NCBI GenBank assembly: GCA_036927565.1
Contig: JAYESD010000008.1
Location: 115,967,498 to 116,031,497, forward strand
DNA: 64,000 bases
Source: Tuctoria greenei
Taxonomy: Eukaryota > Streptophyta > Magnoliopsida > Poales > Poaceae
Direction of reading: 5' to 3'
The notes under the pieces were generated by a model that was not told the DNA's origin, ran no database searches, and saw only the letters and a list, made by a program, of their open reading frames with translations. Positions 1 through 11,636 of the stretch are shown here, in pieces. Every line of letters begins with the position of its first letter. Positions within the stretch are counted from its first letter, which is position 1. Position numbers and translations under genes: made by a program.

Positions 1-1864
1 GCTGCAACATACTCTGGTTCCGCTGTGGAAAGAGCTATGGAGTTTTGCTTTTTAGATGACCAAGAAACTAGGGACCTACCAAGAAATTGACAAGTCCCTG
101 ACCCGCTCTTTCTATCAACTTTGCATCCTGCATAGTCGGCGTCGGAATAGCCTATCAAGTTAAACTTTGATCATTTGGGATACCAAAGGCCCAAATTGGG
201 TGTGTGCACAGTGTACCTTAGGATTCTTTTTACAGCAATTAGGTGACACTCTTTAGGTGCGGCTTGAAACCTTGCACACAAGCAAACACTAAGCATAATA
301 TCTGGCCCAGGTGCACATAAATAAAGTAAGGAGCCGATCATGGACCAATATACCTTTTGGTCCACATTTGGACCATCTTCATTGAGGTCGAGATGTACGT
401 TGATGGCCATAGGTGTCTTGATGGGCTTGGCTTTGTCCATATTGAATTTCTTGAGAATCTCCTGTGTATATTTGGTTTGGCTTATAAATGTACCTTCTCT
501 CAGTTGCTTCACTTGGAATCCCAAGAGGAACTTCAACTCACCCATCATTGACATATCGAACCTATCAATCATAATTTTGCTAAATTCTTCACAGAAGGAC
601 TTGTTAGTGGATCCAAAGATAATGTCATCAACATAAATTTGACATACGAATAGATGATCATCACAATGTTTAGTGAAGAGTGTATAGTCAGCTTTACCAA
701 TTTTAATCCATTTTGAGTCAGAAAATCTCTAAGGCACTCATACCAAGCTCGAGGAGCTTGTTTGAGGCCATAGAGAGCCTTACGCACTCTGTAGACGTGG
801 TTGGGATACCTTTGGTCTTCGAATCCTTTCGGCTGCTCCACATAAACTTCCTCCTTTATCTGACCATTTAGGAAGGCGCTTTTGACTTCCATTTGATACA
901 GCTTGAAATTATGGTGAGTAGCATATGCCAATAAAATACGAATAGACTCAAGTCTAGCTACAGGAGCAAAAGTATCGTCGAAGTCCAAACCATCGACCTG
1001 AGAATATCCTTTGGCCACCAATCTCGCTTTATTTCTTGTTACTACTCCATGCTCATATTGCTTGTTTCGAAAGACCCATTTGGTTCCAACGATGTTCGCC
1101 CTTGGTCTCTCCACCAGCTCCCACACCTCATTTCTTTTGAAGTTGTTCAACTCCTCTTGCATTGCCATCACCCAGTCTGGATCCCTTAAGGCTTCTTCTA
1201 TCATGTATGGTTCCAAAAAAGACACAAAAGAATAGAATTCACAGAAATTTGCATCTCGAAATCTAGTAGTTACTCCCTTAGCAATATCTCCAATGATATT
1301 ATTGACAGGATGGTCTCTTTGCACGCTCTGATGTACTCTTGGGTGTTGAACTTGTGTAGTTGCTTGTTCTTCATTATCTTCATGTTCATTATCTCCCCCT
1401 AGATCATTGCTTCCATGATTGTCTTGGTATTCTTGATCTTCTTCATCTTGATCTTGTGCAAGAGCTCCCCCTTGATCATTGCCTGCGTGTTGAAGTTCAT
1501 CTTGTGCATTTGAGTCTAACGATCGCTCTTGTGGTAATATATCACCAAGTGCCATTTTCTTCAGCGCTTCATATGGAGCTTCCTCTTTATCTAGAATACA
1601 CTTATCAACGGTAAGGATCTCATATGGAGTTTTCTTCAGTAGTCGGTGGAGGTACAGTCGATTTGTGGCATGACAAGCAGTGTTCACCGCTTCTGTCCAA
1701 AATCGATCTGACGTCTTGTATTCATCCAACATAGTTTTGGCCATTTCGATCAATGTCCTATTCTTCCTTTCGGGCACTCCGTTTTGTTGAGGGGAGTAGG
1801 GTGCTGAGAACTCATGCTTTACCCCTTCTTCATCGAGATACTCTTCAACTAGGGTGTTCTTGAA
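1..1864 (-). pseudogene. Element A pol: integrase tail, reverse transcriptase, RNase H
   Basis: Minus-strand frames at 569-1777 and 171-572, continuing to base 1, encode the end of the integrase core (GVPERKNRTL holds the third catalytic acid), a linker rich in D/E/Q, and the copia reverse transcriptase (VARLESIRILLAYA, YGLKQAPRAWY). The YVDD catalytic motif lies at 624-635 but in a different frame from the N-terminal half, so a frameshift lies near 640-700. The thumb and RNase H follow (GELKFLLGFQV, YSDADYAGCKVDRKS). An in-frame TGA sits at 171-173 just before RNase H, where the same position in element G is coding. The part beyond the catalytic acidic residues is cut by the window. The gene cannot give an intact protein. 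Confidence 0.92.
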
Positions 1865-2662
1865 TTATGTCCCATTGTCACTTCTAATATTCTTTATGGT
1901 TGATGAGAATTCGTTCTGAGCTCTTTTCAAGAACTTCTTGAGGATTCCCTGAGTTTCTGATTTATCATACAAGAAAAATACCCAGGTAAATCTTGAAAAA
2001 TCATCAACAATTACTAAACCGTATTTGTTACCGCCGATGCTGATGTACACAATTGGACTAAAGAGTTCCATGTGGAGAAGTTCCAGCGGTCTTGCGGTAG
2101 TCATCACATTCTTGGCGGGGTGTGGTGTTCCGACTTGTTTTCCTGCTTGACAAGCGTTGCATGGTCTGTCTTTTTCAAAAACCACATCCTTAAGACCACG
2201 GATGTGACCACCTTTTAGAAGTTTATGCAAATTTCTCATCCCAACATGAAATAGCCATCTATGCCACAGCCATCCCATGTTGGTCTTAGCAACCAAGCAA
2301 GTGTTGAGTTCGGTTTTATCTTTGTTGAAGTCAACAAGATAAAGATTTCCCTTCAACATTCCCTTGAATGCAATCGAGCCATCGCTTCTTCTAAAAGCGG
2401 TCACACCCTCATTAGTTAATAAACAGTTGTAACCTTTGTCGCATAGTTGAGATATTGACAAAAGATTACAATCTAGAGAGTCTACATGTAAAACATTGGA
2501 TAAGGTGTGTTGAGAGGATATTTCAATGTTACCGCAACTAAGGACCTTTCCTTGGCTGTTATCTCCAAAGTATATGCATTCACCTGGATCCTTGTTGTAC
2601 TCGTACTCCACAAACATACCTCTCTCTCCAGTCATGTGATATGTGCATCCGCTATCTAGCAC
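1865..2662 (-). pseudogene. Element A pol: aspartic protease and integrase N-terminal part
   Basis: The frame opens with the retroviral-type aspartic protease motif (LDSGCTYHMTG, intact D-S-G) and continues into the GAG-pre-integrase zinc region (LWHRWLFHVGMRNL, CNACQAGK) and the integrase core. The first core acidic residue sits in LHMELFSP; copia integrases normally have aspartate there, so this copy has D to E. The second acid is present in RSDNGT. A TAA at 1865-1867 follows directly; the frame is otherwise the same as the downstream 569-1777 frame, so this is one gene with a single in-frame stop. With the E substitution and the stop, integrase is predicted inactive. Confidence 0.92.
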
Positions 2663-2702
2663 CCATTTAGATCCACCGGAGGAGTAAGCCTACAAAACAG
2701 AA

Positions 2703-4972
2703 TTATTCCTTGGTTTTTGGTACCCAAGCTTGCTTGGGTCCTCTTAAGTTAGTCACAAGAGTCTTTGGCACCCACACACAAGTTTTAAAGTTCTTGTGGC
2801 GTGGCCCTGTATATTTAGCAATGACTTTTCCATATTTGTTTTTCATAAGAACATAGGAAGCATCAAATGTGCGAAACAGTGTTTGTAAATCAGATTCATG
2901 GGATTTCTCCTTCACAAAAGTGATTCTATTCTTAGCATGATTAGGAGTAGACATGTGTATGTTCCTGTCAAAACCAAGACCATCTTTGACATTAGGAGAT
3001 CTAGTGACCATATATGCATTGCGTGCATATTTGGTCTTCTCCTTATCAAAGATGCCGCTTGTGGATGGATGCATATTATGAGAAGTTGAAGTATTAGAAA
3101 TAACATTATTCTTACTAGAGCAAGTGCAGGTTCTGATTGTTGTCGAACTCATATCTTTGGATGAAGATCTCTTGGAGGAATAGGAGTCACTTTGCTTGAG
3201 CGACTAAACTTGCACCTCAAGGATCTTGTTAACTTTTGACAAGTTAGCAAGTTCTTCCTTGATTGCAATATGCGAGTCCTCTAGCTTTGAGTAAGTTTCC
3301 TTACTCAAGGCTAGCTCAAACTCAAGTGGCTCGTTCTTCTCTATTTCAAGCTCAAGAAGCTTTTCAACTTCTTGATATCTCTTCATTTCACGGATGAGCA
3401 TATCTTCTTGTCGGTTAACAAGTTCCTCCTTTTCAAAGATCTCGTTCGACAACATTTCCATTTTCTTTAAAGCACTTTTACTTAATACTCTAAACATTTC
3501 TTCATTATCACTAGAGCTATCAAAGTCATCAATAGAGGAATTTAGCATAGGAGGAGTAAGTCGAACCTTTTTCTTGCCTTCCTTAGCGATAAGGCAAGTG
3601 TGGTTGTTCATATCCCGTCCTCCCATGTTTGGGAAGAGTGTGGCTCTCATAGGGGGCTTCTTGACTCGATAGTGGCCATCTCTTCTTCATCATCGGAGGA
3701 GGACTCGTTGTTTGAGTCCCACTCCTTGCCAATGTGAGCTTGATGGGATTGTCTTCATTTCCTTAAATTTTTCTTTTCTTAAGGTCTTGTTTCCTTCTTC
3801 TTTTTGTTTTCTTCATAAGGGTAGTCCACCATGAAGTGACCATACTCTCCGCAGTTGTAGCAAGTGCGTCGAGCCTTGGATTTCCCTTTATCCTTGCTTT
3901 TGCCTTCATTTGAATTGTTGTCATGTCTTCTTTTCATCATGCGCTTGAACTTCTAGATAGAGAGTACCATTTCTTCATCATCAAGTTCGGTGCTCTCGTG
4001 GCTTGTATCTCCGTTGTCTTGGTCTTCACGAGTTTCTTTGAGTTTGGGTCTGCACATTGCTTTGAGAGCGACTTCTTTCCATTTGGGAGAGGTGAGTTCG
4101 GCTATGTCTTTGACGTATTGAGCCTCTTTCTCCATCATTTCATGATTTCTGATCTTCCCCACTCACTCATCGGGAGTCATTTTGTGAAAACCGAGGCTTG
4201 CTCTAATCATTGAGCAAAGTGTGACATTTCTTGGCATGAAGGCTCTAATCATTTTTTTGACCACCTCATGATCCGTCCATTTCTTACTTCCATAGGCACG
4301 AATTTTGTTGATGAGTGCCTTCATCTGGTTGTACATGTCTTGAGGTGATTCGCCTTCTTCAATAGCATGTCTCCCCAACTCTGCTTCAAGCATCTCAATT
4401 TTAGCTTCACGAACTGACCAATTTCCTTCGTGAGCTGTCTTAAGTGTATCCCAGATTTCTTTTGCACTTTCTAAACCATCGATCTTTGTGAATTCCTCTC
4501 TGCTTAGTGATGATGTGATCATCGAGACGGCTTGTGCGTTTCTGTGAATCTCTTGTTCTTCTTCTGGAGTGAGTTCCTCATCCATGTCTGGGATATCTAT
4601 GCCTGTGCAAAGAATTTGCCACAGACTAGGATTCAAAGATATTAGATGCATTTTCAAGTTGTACTTCCACATGGTGTAGTCACTTCCGTCAAACTGTGGA
4701 GGCTTTCCCATAGGAATAGAGAGATAGTGATTGTTCTAATTGAGACGGTTGTAGTTGTAAGGATATCGGGAGTAGTCGTGATGACCACTCCCAGTCGTCT
4801 TCTCTTCTTCATTTCCTTTTTGTGCCAGCAGATTCTTTCTCAAGAGTGCCTTTAGCTGTCGCACTTCTTCATCATCATGTGGGATTTCTTTCAGCACATC
4901 GAAGGCTTTAGCTTCTTGTTCCTCCTCATTGATGTTCATCTTCGGGATATCGTTGTTCTTCTCAGCGGCCAT
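2703..4972 (-). pseudogene. Element A gag (UBN2-like capsid, zinc knuckle, coiled coil)
   Basis: The likely start is the ATG at 4972 on the minus strand (MAAEKNNDIP), 41 bases inside the primer site. Parts in order: an acidic N-terminus, a UBN2-type copia capsid (FDGSDYTMWKYNLKMHLISL, AKEIWDTLKTAHEG, EEGESPQDMYNQMKALI), a zinc knuckle at about 3818-3862 (CYNCGEYGHFMVDY), a Lys/Glu-rich coiled coil at 3204-3650, and a tail ending near WVPKTLVTNL. The last zinc ligand of the CX2CX4HX4C knuckle is tyrosine rather than cysteine; element G has the same change. Frames break near 4736, 4162, 3953, 3650 and 3204, so it is degenerate. The gag/pol border is not clear because SIRE-like elements can encode one polyprotein. 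Confidence 0.88.
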
Positions 4973-5012
4973 TGATCTCTCCAAGATGTGAGTCTCGCTG
5001 ACGAAGAACCAG

Positions 5013-5024
5013 GCTCTGATACCA
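5013..5024 (-). promoter_or_regulatory. Element A primer binding site (tRNA-iMet)
   Basis: On the minus strand the sequence reads TGGTATCAGAGC, complementary to the 3' end of plant initiator tRNA-Met. It sits two bases inside the LTR boundary, as expected for minus-strand DNA priming. Confidence 0.9.
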
Positions 5025-5780
5025 ATTGAATGTGGTCTAGAGGGGGGTGAATAGGCCTTTAAAATTTCCTGCACACTTAATAGAGTTGTCAAAAACTTGT
5101 TTGACAGGACTAGTCCGGTTGTGTGGGTGGACTAGTCCGGTGTGCTAAAATAAGTGAATTGATTAAGTGTTGTTTGGGAAACTAGATTCTTTCAGCAGCG
5201 GAAATGAGAACAACAGATACTTTGGTTTATGATTATTGTATGAATGCACGTGGAAACTTATAAGCAACATAAATTGATGTTTAGTAATCAAGTGATCTAG
5301 TGAACAAAATGTAAAAGAAATAAGGCACAAGAGACACGAATTTTTACCGAGGTTCGATCTCACCGTGAGATCTATGTCCTCGTTGAGAAAACTCACACAG
5401 AGCCGGGTCTCCAACCCTTTTCCTCTTCATGTCACCACACAGGCCGACTTGATTCCACTAGCATGGGTAATCACCGAGTTTGTGGGGCAATCTCACACGT
5501 TGAGGGCTCCCACGAGAATTACAACGAAAGAAGCAATCAAATACACTTGAAAGTATTACAATTGAGAGTATTAGTGTAGAAAGATCAAACCCCAAGAGCT
5601 CACAATGAAGGAACGACGACCTCCCAATCCCGAATCCAAGTATTCAATTGATTTTACTCTTTTTGCACTTTAGATGTATCGGGAGATGTGTTTTGGGCTC
5701 TTGGGACAAGGTGGTGGCGCTAGAGTTTGTATTTTCAGCGGTATTCGATGTGTCTTCTTCTAGGAAAGCCGTGGATCCTC

Positions 5781-5788
5781 CTTTTATA
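5781..5788 (-). promoter_or_regulatory. TATA box of element A LTR
   Basis: Minus-strand TATAAAAG, lying immediately downstream (in transcription sense) of the dyad array of U3. It would set transcription start about 25-35 bases further, near 5750. Inferred from sequence only. Confidence 0.6.
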
Positions 5789-5823
5789 GGCTTCCAAAAA
5801 ATTATCGTTGTAAAACCCTAATA

Positions 5824-6056
5824 CCGGACTAGTCCGGTGCAAGTCCGGACTTGTCCGGTCACAGTGCAACTCAATGTCCAGAAAGTTTGGCGGACTAGTC
5901 CGGTTGGAAAACGGACATGTCCGACCCTATGTGAAAATGGACTCCAGAAAGTCTGGTGGACTAGTGCGGTTGGAAAACGGAGTAGTCTGGCCCTATGTGA
6001 AAACAGACTCCAGAATGTCTGGCGGACTAGTCCGGTTGGAAAACGGACTGGTCTAG
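5824..6056. repeat. Dyad array in element A U3, inside a 66-bp tandem repeat
   Basis: Eight or so copies of CGGAC-WW-GTCCG or close variants: perfect 14-bp palindrome CCGGACTAGTCCGG at 5824-5837, CCGGACTTGTCCGG at 5845-5858, then copies near 5891, 5912, 5957, 5978, 6022 and 6044. From 5878 the dyads are carried in a larger unit that starts CCAGAA at 5878, 5944 and 6010, an exact 66-bp period over nearly three units. The array ends about 35 bases from the TATA box on the upstream side. Confidence 0.9.
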
Positions 6057-6150
6057 TGCACTGTGAGATGTTAGGTTAATTTTAAAACCCTTACCCCTGC
6101 TCCGGTGCACTGTGAGATGTTAGGTTAATTTTAAAACCCTTACCCCTGCG
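6056..6150. repeat. 49-bp tandem duplication in element A U3
   Basis: The unit beginning GTGCACTGTGAGATG at 6056 recurs at 6105, nearly identical through the run ending CTTACCCCTGC. The high identity suggests a recent duplication or slippage event. No function is visible. Confidence 0.85.
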
Positions 6151-6390
6151 CAAGGTCGTGAGCTCTTGGTGTGTCTTTCATACACTCCCTATACATTTAA
6201 AATCTAATTTGTTGTTCCAAGTTCCATCAAAGAATTCCTCTTTGAACACCACTCCATTTTTCACCTTTTTGTGTGCACCGGGCTGTTTCACTTCATTTGT
6301 CCTGCAATCATCTCAATAGTTTCATTAGGATCTCATATGTTCATCATTAATTAGCCAAAACCCACAAGGGATATACTAGATGCACTTACA

Positions 6391-8838
6391 AAATCAGCAC
6401 AACACTAAGATTAAAGTGGTAAGATTCGATCGTCGTGGTGAGTACTACTGTCGTCATACCCCGTATGGCCAAGTTCCTAGACCATTTGCTTGGTTCCTAC
6501 GGGAAAATTGCATAGTCGCCCAATATTCCACACTAGGCGAGCCTCAGCAAAATGTAGTAGTGGAATGACGCAACTGTATGCTAATGGATATGGTTAGACC
6601 CATGTTAAGTCAATGAGATTTGCCGGTTAGCTTATGCATGGAGGCATTATTAACCGTTATCCATGTGCTAAATCGAGTTCCTACTAAGTCGGTGCCTAAA
6701 ACACCGTATGAGTTGTGGACAGGACGTAAGCCCTCATTAAGTTATATGCATATATGGGGTTGTCCCACTGAGGAAAAAGTGTTTAGCCCAAACATTTTTA
6801 AGTTGGATGCTAATACAATATGTTGCCATTTCATTGGCTATGCATAAAAGAGTCAGGGATATTGTTTCTACTATCAAGAACGATATACTAAGTTTGTAAA
6901 AACAAGGCATGCCGTCTTTTTAGAGGATGCCATGATCAGGGGGAGTACGTTAAGACGAGAACTTAATCTTGAAGAGAAGCGGGTTTATGTACCCACTCCT
7001 ATGATTCAAGAACCATATTTCTCATTACCTGCTGTTGTTTAACCATCAGTGCCTATTAGTAAAAATTCAACACCTGTTGTTAGTTCTCTATTGGTAACAG
7101 AATTATCAAGAGAGGCGAGCATTCTCAGTCCATTGTCATTAATAATGAAAACAGTAGCCTCAAAATTAGGATAATGTGCAATTAAGAAGATCTTAACGAG
7201 AAAGAAAATCGGCCATTTCGGACGATTATGAGATCTATATGAGTGAGGCAATTCAAATGGAGGGTGATCCCACCACATTTGAAGAAGCTATGAGAAGTCC
7301 TCAATCATCTGAATTGTATAAAGTCATGGAGGATGAAATAAGGTCTATGGAAGCAAACAAAGTATTGGATTTAGTTGAGATTCCTAATGGATCCAAAACA
7401 GTAGGTTGTAAATGGGTCTACCGAATTAAACGTGACTCCAAAGGAAATACTGATAAGTTTGAGGCCAGACTTGTTGCAAAAGGCTTCACTCAAAGAGAAG
7501 GGATTGATTATAATGAGACATTTTCACCCGTCTCAAGTAAGGATTCGTTCAGGATTATTATGGCATTAGTTGCACGTTATAATTTAAAATTACATCAGAT
7601 GAATGTAAAGACGGCATTTTTCAATGGTGACCTATATGAGAACGTCTATACGACACAACCGAAAGGTTCTGTTGTTAAGGGTAAGAAACATATGAGATGC
7701 CACATAAGAAAGTCCATCTATGGACTTAAACAAGCATCAAAGCAGTGATATCTCAAGTTTGATGAGACAACAAGATTGTTTGGATTTAAATAAAATGAGG
7801 AGGACAATTGCATTTATGCTAAGTTTAAGAATGGGAAATTTATTTTCCTCCTGCTTTATGTAGATGACATACTGCTTGTAAGTAGTGATGTCAATCTACT
7901 ATCAGAAACTAAGAAAATTTTTTCCTCTAATTTTGATATGAAAGATCTTGTTGAAGCGTCCTATGTATTGGGCATAGAAATTCTCGGAGATAGAAATAAG
8001 AGGGTATTAGGATTATCACAAAAGGTATACTTAGAGAATGTACTCAAAAAGTACAGTATGCATAAGAGTAAGCCTTCGCCTGCTCTGATTTTCAAGGGCG
8101 ATAAGTTTGGGAACTTTCAGTGTCCCAGGAACCAATATGAGATCGATCAAATGAAATTGGTTCCATATGCTTCTACTATCAGAAGCCTTATGTATGCTCA
8201 AGTCTGTACTCACCCTGAATTAGCTTATGTGACCAGAATGCTTGCCAGATATTAGGCCAATCCAAGGATTGATCACTGGAAGGCAGTTAAGAAAGCTTTA
8301 AGATATGTGCAAGGCACAAAGGGCCTCATGTTGACATATAGTAAGTCAGACCCACTTGAAGTAGTGGGATATTCAGATTCAAATTTTGCAGGTTGTATGG
8401 ATACTAAGAAATCCACATCAGGTTATCTATTCACCCTCGCAAATGGAGCCATTTTGTGGAAAAGCTCCAAACAAATTGTCACTACATCGTCCACAATGCA
8501 TGCCGAGTTTGGTGCATGTTATGAGGCCACCGGGCAAGCTGTTTGGCTTAAAAAAATTTTACCCAATTTTAGAGTGGTCGACAGCATTGGCAAACCACTT
8601 ATGTTATACAACGATAATGAGGTCGTAGTATTTTACTCTCACAACAATAAATCGAGTAGTGCTGCCAAGCACATCGACATTAAGTTTTTATGTTGTGAAA
8701 GATCGAATCTAGGATAATACCATAAGTCTTGAGCATATAAATACCAAGCGTATGCCTGCGGATCCACTAACAAAAGGTCTTCCACACAGCGTGTTCAGTG
8801 AACACATAGCCGGCATGGGTTTAAGGGAGAACCTATGA
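6391..8838 (+). pseudogene. Element C pol: partial integrase, reverse transcriptase, RNase H
   Basis: The frame at 6391-7039 holds the second and third integrase core acids (RFDRRGEYY; QQNVVVE) and the integrase tail (TPYELWTGRKPSLSYMHIWG), broken by stops at 6566, 6614, 6845 and 7037. A frameshift follows between 7040 and 7238. The frame from 7239 encodes RT (CKWVYRIKRDSKGN, ETFSPVSSKDSFRIIMAL, YGLKQAS, catalytic LLYVDDILLV near 7855-7885) and RNase H (YSDSNFAGCMDTKKSTSGY, STMHAEFGA), with stops at 7746, about 7789, 8253 and 8715. The last stretch in another frame (GMGLRENL) ends at 8838. Five or more disruptions make it an old non-functional copy. Confidence 0.9.
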
Positions 8839-9032
8839 CCCCTGGATATTTAGTGGCCGAGTAAGAGTAGGGTTCATTTTTAAGTGTGAGATGCATTGTG
8901 GTCTTCGAGTCCAACAATACGTAAATGGTTGTTGTGATGCATCATGCCCTATATGTCAAGCATGAGAAAATGGACACTAAGTTTAGTATTAAGTAAGTTG
9001 GTAAGTTTCAGATTTGAGTTAAAGGGGGAGAA
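8839..9032 (+). other. Element C 3' untranslated region and polypurine tract
   Basis: A short non-coding stretch ends in AAAGGGGGAGAA (9021-9032), a typical polypurine tract that primes plus-strand DNA directly before the 3' LTR at 9033. Nothing else is recognised in it. Confidence 0.75.
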
Positions 9033-9584
9033 TGTTAGAAGTACCGAACAAGTCCGGTGCTGTCCAATAAGGGTAACCGGACTAGTCCGGATCCTGGCCG
9101 GACTAGTCCAGTCAGCTCAATAACTGTCAGTTTGAACTCGAAATTGACATGTGTTCTAATTGAAAGGACACACCCCACTAAATGTTATGTCCCTAATTGG
9201 GGGACACAACTATTCCTAAGGGATGGGAGGCCCCCTCTTGTGTCTCTTGGTCAAGTATAAGAAGAGGGTCAAGTGTATGATCAAGGAATGCTTATGCATA
9301 CACATACACACACTTGAACACTCTTAACCGCTCAAAATCCGATCAACAAACAAAGAGAAGAACAAGAGGAAACACCTCGCATTGTCGTTCTTCTTGTGGC
9401 CTTGCCTTGTTGGCTCAATGGTCGCATCGTCAAGCAACAACAAAGATGGAGGAGAAGGTATTAGTAGTGTTCTTGTGCTATTTGAGAGTTAGCACTTGGT
9501 GTTTATGTTGTATTCAGATTTCTCCATGTACTTCAAAATGGTTTATTGGCTATTTGATCTTTAAGCTCCCTTTTGATTCTAACA
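9033..9584 (+). repeat. Element C 3' LTR (552 bp)
   Basis: Begins TGTTAGAA and ends TTCTAACA, a perfect 8-bp terminal inverted repeat, directly after a polypurine tract. Three dyads of the same type as in A and G lie within its first 80 bases (9044-9058, a perfect CCGGACTAGTCCGG at 9077-9090, and 9098-9111). A TATA-like TATAAGAA near 9256 lies downstream of them. The LTR is otherwise unrelated to the A/G LTR in length, termini and sequence. Confidence 0.85.
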
Positions 9585-10785
9585 ATTTTAACTCAAAATT
9601 CCTAGTCTTTATGGGCTGAATTTGGGTAAACTTTTATTTACACATTTGTAGAAAATCATCTCCCCTTTCCAGAACTTGTTGCAATACACCAAAAGATGTT
9701 CCTATGGGGAGATATTGCAAAAATTTAGAGACTGGTACATTAAGTCAGGAAATTGTAGCAGTTTTTTGTTTCTTGAGGTTTTTTTACCAATTTGGTGTGC
9801 CTTTATGTCCTGGAGGTTAACAGAGCAATTGTAGGTGACTTCTCAACCTTTCCAAAACTGTTTTTACACACCTGCATTGGTGAAGTCTATAAAGAGATAT
9901 GTAATATCAAAGTTCAGCAATTTGCTGCCAGAAGCACACATTGAGATGTAAGTATAATAGATTTAAAATTTCATTCATTTTCATGCTTCCATTATGGAGA
10001 TTTGTCATGGGTATTAACAAAAACTTTTATCTTAGAGTTACATCCTCGACATGGACTCGAATTATCGACATCTCCGACGTAACCCAAATAACATGTCAGT
10101 GTTATGTTCGTCACCAAATAGAAAATCCTAATCGGATTACCTCCAGCATATACGTCTCATAGGTGGTACTAAAATCGAGCACTCGCAAACATATTATACT
10201 AGCAAAACACTAACACTGTTAGTGTACCTGCATAAGGCACACATATACAATTCACATAAATAGCACCTCGAGGCTGAGCCACATGGGAAGCATTTCAGGC
10301 AGTCACAATATAATATATTTGTCACAAAAACTAACGCCATGTATCATTCCATACTAGCCGTCCTCGAGGAGTGCACGTCTCAAGAAACGTGATCATGTTT
10401 CAACAGCACATGACGAGGGACTCGAGTAGAGCACGTACGAATAGACACAGTCGGGTATGATATCCCCTGAAGGATACCACCTACTGCAACAGAGAGGCAC
10501 GCCGGTGATGAGCGCTCCGTATGGCTCATTGAATATGATTTTTTCAAGAGTTGCATACTATCATGTTTCTAACCACACGATGGGCCTCCACTCTTTTTGC
10601 CTGAAGCATGCTGGGAGACTAGCGCTTGTTTATGTTCTTAGAAACATGAATAATTTTAGACACTCATATCAACTCCCATGTCAAGCCACAAGAGACAATC
10701 ATATACCACTTCTCTTATGGTGAGCTTATCAAAATTGATCCGCTTTCAGTGGCATACCTTACCTCTTACCTAAGCGTAGGTGCGT
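9585..10785 (-). mobile_element. Element D leader, left part (chromodomain-type gypsy, minus strand)
   Basis: This stretch aligns by eye with the reverse complement of the element E leader (38775-40263). Shared landmarks are CATTTCAGGCAGTCACAATA, TGTTCTTAGAAACATGAA, ATGGTGAGCTTA and ACCTTACCTCTTACCT, in the same order. The leader resumes at 32425 after the insertion of F and reaches the D primer site at 32574-32585. Reading-frame signals inside it (for example 10457-10723) have no domain and are not supported as genes. The D gag and pol would lie further left beyond C. Confidence 0.8.
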
Positions 10786-11636
10786 TGTCGAACTGTTTGA
10801 TACGACACTTCCCCCGGACCCGCTAAGAAGCAGCCCGCAGAGGTTCTTTTATGGTTGGGGAACGCAGAGATCAAGATCAAGATGATGACACTAGAATTTA
10901 CGTGGTTCGGGCCGCCTGAGCGTAACACCTTACTCCATGGGGTTTGTGTTGCTGTATTGTGAGCTAGTCAGCTGGGATCAGGTCGAATCAGATGTCCCCT
11001 GATGTTTGTGTGGTACAACCCTTTTATAGTTAGGACTGACTGTTACAAAGCTTGCCTGGCCTGACATGTGGCACTGGCGTAATTAATGCCCTAATACACT
11101 GTCTAAAGAGTATTAAGTATAATTAGTTGTGTGATAATGTGCCTTAATGGCTGCGTTATCCCTATTAACAATGCACTGTTCGTGTGTCATTAATACAGCA
11201 TTAATGACACGTTATCAGGCCTTGTAACTGCTGCTTTAACCATCCTTGAATGTTTGTAATAGATGTGATCTGCTTGTATTTCTGTTGGCTATGAAGGTCC
11301 GGAGGCTCCACACGTGGCAAATCCGGAGCTTTCCCTTGTGGGAGGGTAGGTCCGGGGTCGTTGTATACGTGTCGGCACAGGAGCTCCTCTCTGACGGGGT
11401 CTAGGACTATGGTTGTTGTAAACGTGTACTCACCAGAGCTTCCCTTGGTTGGGAGTTCAGTTCCGGTCTTCTTTAACACGTGTTAATCCGAGAGCCAGCC
11501 ATGTGAGGGGAGCGGGTCCGGTGCAAAGTGACATGTGGGACCTGCAAGGGCCTTTGACTCTTGCGAGTGGAACTTTCTTGCACCTTTTGCAGTATCGCGG
11601 GGTATCCGGTACACAGGGTACCGACAGTGGCCCCCA
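10786..11636 (-). repeat. Element F 3' LTR (851 bp)
   Basis: Matches the right-hand copy (22572-22746 joined to 31748-32419) from TGTCGAA to the terminal CGACA. Minus-strand TATA box TATAAAAG lies at 11031-11038. U3 (11039-11636) carries many TCCGG-based elements (TCCGGAGGCTCC, TCCGGAGCTTTCC, GGTCCGGGG) between about 11290 and 11525. Adjacent internal sequence (CTGGGGGCCAC on the minus strand) is a plausible polypurine tract. Confidence 0.9.

Larger units (their letters stand above)
1..6390 (-). mobile_element. Element A: SIRE/Maximus-like Ty1/copia retrotransposon, 3' part outside window
   Basis: Read on the minus strand this is LTR (5027-6390), initiator-Met primer site (5013-5024), a gag with UBN2-like domain and zinc knuckle, then protease, integrase, reverse transcriptase and RNase H running off the left edge. 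The order PR-IN-RT-RNH defines Ty1/copia. A long gag with a coiled coil, an LTR above 1 kb and the initiator-Met primer site fit the SIRE/Maximus lineage; that lineage call is inference. Its LTR terminus (TGTAAGTGCATCTAG on the minus strand) matches that of element G, so A and G are relatives. The right flank is the interrupted integrase gene of element C. The other flank, and so the target-site duplication, is outside the window. Confidence 0.93.
5027..6390 (-). repeat. Element A 5' LTR (1,364 bp)
   Basis: On the minus strand it begins TGTAAGTGCATCTAG and ends CACATTCA, matching the termini of the element G LTRs. A TATA box lies at 5781-5788 (minus-strand TATAAAAG). U3 (5789-6390) holds the CGGAC-WW-GTCCG dyad array, a 66-bp triplet repeat and a 49-bp duplication. 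A separate pair of dyads lies near the U5 end at about 5107-5149; G keeps a similar pair at the same relative place. Confidence 0.9.
6391..9584 (+). mobile_element. Element C: Ty1/copia retrotransposon, 5' part displaced by element A
   Basis: From 6391 the sequence enters a copia integrase in mid-gene, with RT, RNase H, a polypurine tract (9021-9032) and a 552-bp 3' LTR following. The missing first part (5' LTR, gag, protease, start of integrase) should lie left of element A, outside the window, because A is inserted in this integrase. Its protein is clearly different from A and G (LSQKVYLENVLKKYSM, STMHAEFGACYEATGQAVWL), so it is a separate copia lineage that I do not name. The 3' flank begins ATTTT (9585-9589), the expected target duplication; its partner is not visible. 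Confidence 0.9.

Noticed and set aside
5837..6079. Repeat-protein-like frames (VWRTSPVGKRT units)
   Set aside because: They result from translating the 66-bp LTR repeat upstream of the TATA box; not expected to be translated.
10457..10723. 88-residue plus-strand frame
   Set aside because: Lies in the D leader, antisense to it, and is not kept in the matching E leader.
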